Shown here in pieces: positions 21,566 to 22,599 of a DNA stretch of 22,599 nt (position 1 is its first letter; every line of letters begins with the position of its first letter). This DNA is from DATFWK01 sp035259345 (GTDB lineage Bacteria; Actinomycetota; Thermoleophilia; Miltoncostaeales; Miltoncostaeaceae): NCBI GenBank assembly GCA_035259345.1, contig DATFWK010000143.1, positions 1 to 22,599 on the forward strand, given 5' to 3'. Both the position numbers and the translations under genes were made by a program. A model generated the notes under the pieces. That model was not told the origin of the DNA. It saw nothing but the letters and a program-made list of their open reading frames with translations, and made no database searches.

Positions 21566-22599
21566 ATGGCGCGTCCTCAGCCCGGCGACCTCCTGGAGCT
21601 GGAGGTCAGGGACCTCGCGTTCGGCGGGCAGGGGGTGGCCCGTGCCGACGGCTTCGTCGTGTTCGTGCCGGACACGGCACCCGGCGACGTCGTGCGCGCC
21701 CGCGTCCGGCGCACGCGCCGCCGCCATGGGGACGCGGCGCTCGACGAGGTGCTGCGGCCGGGCCCGGATCGCGTCAGCCCGCCGTGTCCGTTCGTGCCGC
21801 GGTGCGGAGGGTGCCGCCTCCAGCACGTCGCCTACGAGCGCGCGCTCGCGGCCAAGCGCGACCAGGTCGGCGAGCACCTCGCCCGCATCGGCAACCTCCC
21901 GGGCGCGGTCGTGCTCGAGGCGGACCCGGCGGTCGAGCGGTTCGGCTACCGCAACAAGATGGAGTACTCGGCCGCGCCCGGTGCCGACGGCGGGCTCGCG
22001 CTCGGCCTCCACGCCCGCGGGCGGTGGGACGAGGTCGTGGACATCGACCCGTGCCTCCTGGCAACAGCCGCCGGGAACACCGCGCGCGAGGCGGTGCGGG
22101 CCTGGGCGGGCGCCACCGGCATCCCCCCGTACGACCAGCGCGAACAGTCCGGCGCGCTCCGGCACGTCGTCGTGCGCGAGGGCATCGCCACGGGCCAGCT
22201 CCTGGTCGCGGTCGTCACCACCCCGGGTCACGACGACGCGGTGGACGCGCTCGCGCCCACGCTCCGGGCGGCGCTCCCAGGGCTCGTCGGGCTGGTGCAC
22301 CTGGTCAACGACGGCCTCGCCGAGGTGACCTCGGGCCTCCCCGCGCGCACGGTCTGGGGCCGCGACCGCCTCGAGGAGCGCGTCATGGGCGTCACGCTCG
22401 GCCTGTCGCTCGGCGCGTTCTTCCAGACCAATACGCGGATGGCGGAGCGGCTCTACGGCCGGGTGGCCGAGGCGGCCGGCCTGACAGGCAAGGAGGTGCT
22501 CTACGACCTGTTCGCCGGCGTCGGCAGCATCGGCATCGCGCTCGCCGCGGGCGCGGCCCGGGTGATCGCCGTCGAGTCCGTCCCCGAGGCGGTCGCGGA
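21566..22599 (+). CDS. TrmA/RumA-family RNA uridine C5-methyltransferase (3' end outside window)
   Basis: SAM-dependent methyltransferase that makes 5-methyluridine in rRNA or tRNA. The visible 344 residues contain a TRAM RNA-binding domain (about 7-65, GDLLELEVRDLAFGGQGVAR). An Fe-S site follows as C74-x5-C80-x2-C83 (CPFVPRCGGC) with C163, matching the four-cysteine pattern of E. coli RumA. Next come YRNKMEYS, GAFFQTNTRMAERLY, and the SAM-binding motif YDLFAGVGSIGIALA. The window ends before the catalytic cysteine. The gene is intact up to the window edge and needs the downstream sequence for the exact substrate class. It starts at ATG 21566 with no ribosome binding site. Confidence 0.94.
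   Translation, partial: MARPQPGDLLELEVRDLAFGGQGVARADGFVVFVPDTAPGDVVRARVRRTRRRHGDAALDEVLRPGPDRVSPPCPFVPRCGGCRLQHVAYERALAAKRDQVGEHLARIGNLPGAVVLEADPAVERFGYRNKMEYSAAPGADGGLALGLHARGRWDEVVDIDPCLLATAAGNTAREAVRAWAGATGIPPYDQREQSGALRHVVVREGIATGQLLVAVVTTPGHDDAVDALAPTLRAALPGLVGLVHLVNDGLAEVTSGLPARTVWGRDRLEERVMGVTLGLSLGAFFQTNTRMAERLYGRVAEAAGLTGKEVLYDLFAGVGSIGIALAAGAARVIAVESVPEAVA

Overview
The window is GC-rich (about 70% by eye) and reads as chromosomal core sequence from a bacterium. The gene order L5-S14-S8-L6-L18-S5-L30-L15-secY-adk-map-infA-L36-S13-S11-S4-rpoA-L17-truA, the zinc-binding forms of S14, S4 and L36, the frequent GTG/TTG starts and several starts that look leaderless all suit an actinobacterium. 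A deep-branching lineage such as Thermoleophilia is my best guess, but this is inference and no marker here settles it. I see no insertion sequence, CRISPR array, prophage or other mobile element.

Positions 1-10338 are the fused spc/alpha ribosomal block on the + strand. It encodes ribosomal proteins, the translocon subunit SecY, adenylate kinase, methionine aminopeptidase, IF-1, the RNA polymerase alpha subunit and a tRNA pseudouridine synthase. Genes are packed with short gaps or 4-8 base overlaps. The one clear internal break is before infA (6150-6273), where an extended -10 element marks a likely second promoter. The start codons of adk and truA are unusual.

Positions 10283-16051 hold a conserved uncharacterised gene (-), then a tight + operon surE-HAD phosphatase-ligA (4-base overlaps), then a - strand D-Ala-D-Ala carboxypeptidase (PBP4 type). 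Convergent neighbours overlap at their 3' ends.

Positions 16052-18204 hold a 64-residue helix-turn-helix-like gene (-) with a structured leader, a divergent SSB-like gene (+), a PAP2-family membrane phosphatase (-), a tRNA-Pro(CGG) gene and a NifU C-terminal-domain protein (-). Both leaders of the 16263/16558 divergent pair begin with what look like leaderless mini-ORFs. One leader then has an intrinsic-terminator hairpin; in the other, the mini-ORF stop overlaps the SSB-like start. This is the most unusual part of the window.

Positions 18268-22599 hold a Nit-type carbon-nitrogen hydrolase (+), a PhzF-family protein and an M3-like zinc peptidase (- strand operon), and a divergent 5' part of a TrmA/RumA-type RNA uridine methyltransferase that runs off the window. 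No stretch over 300 bases lacks a gene; the longest non-coding stretch is 16264-16557.
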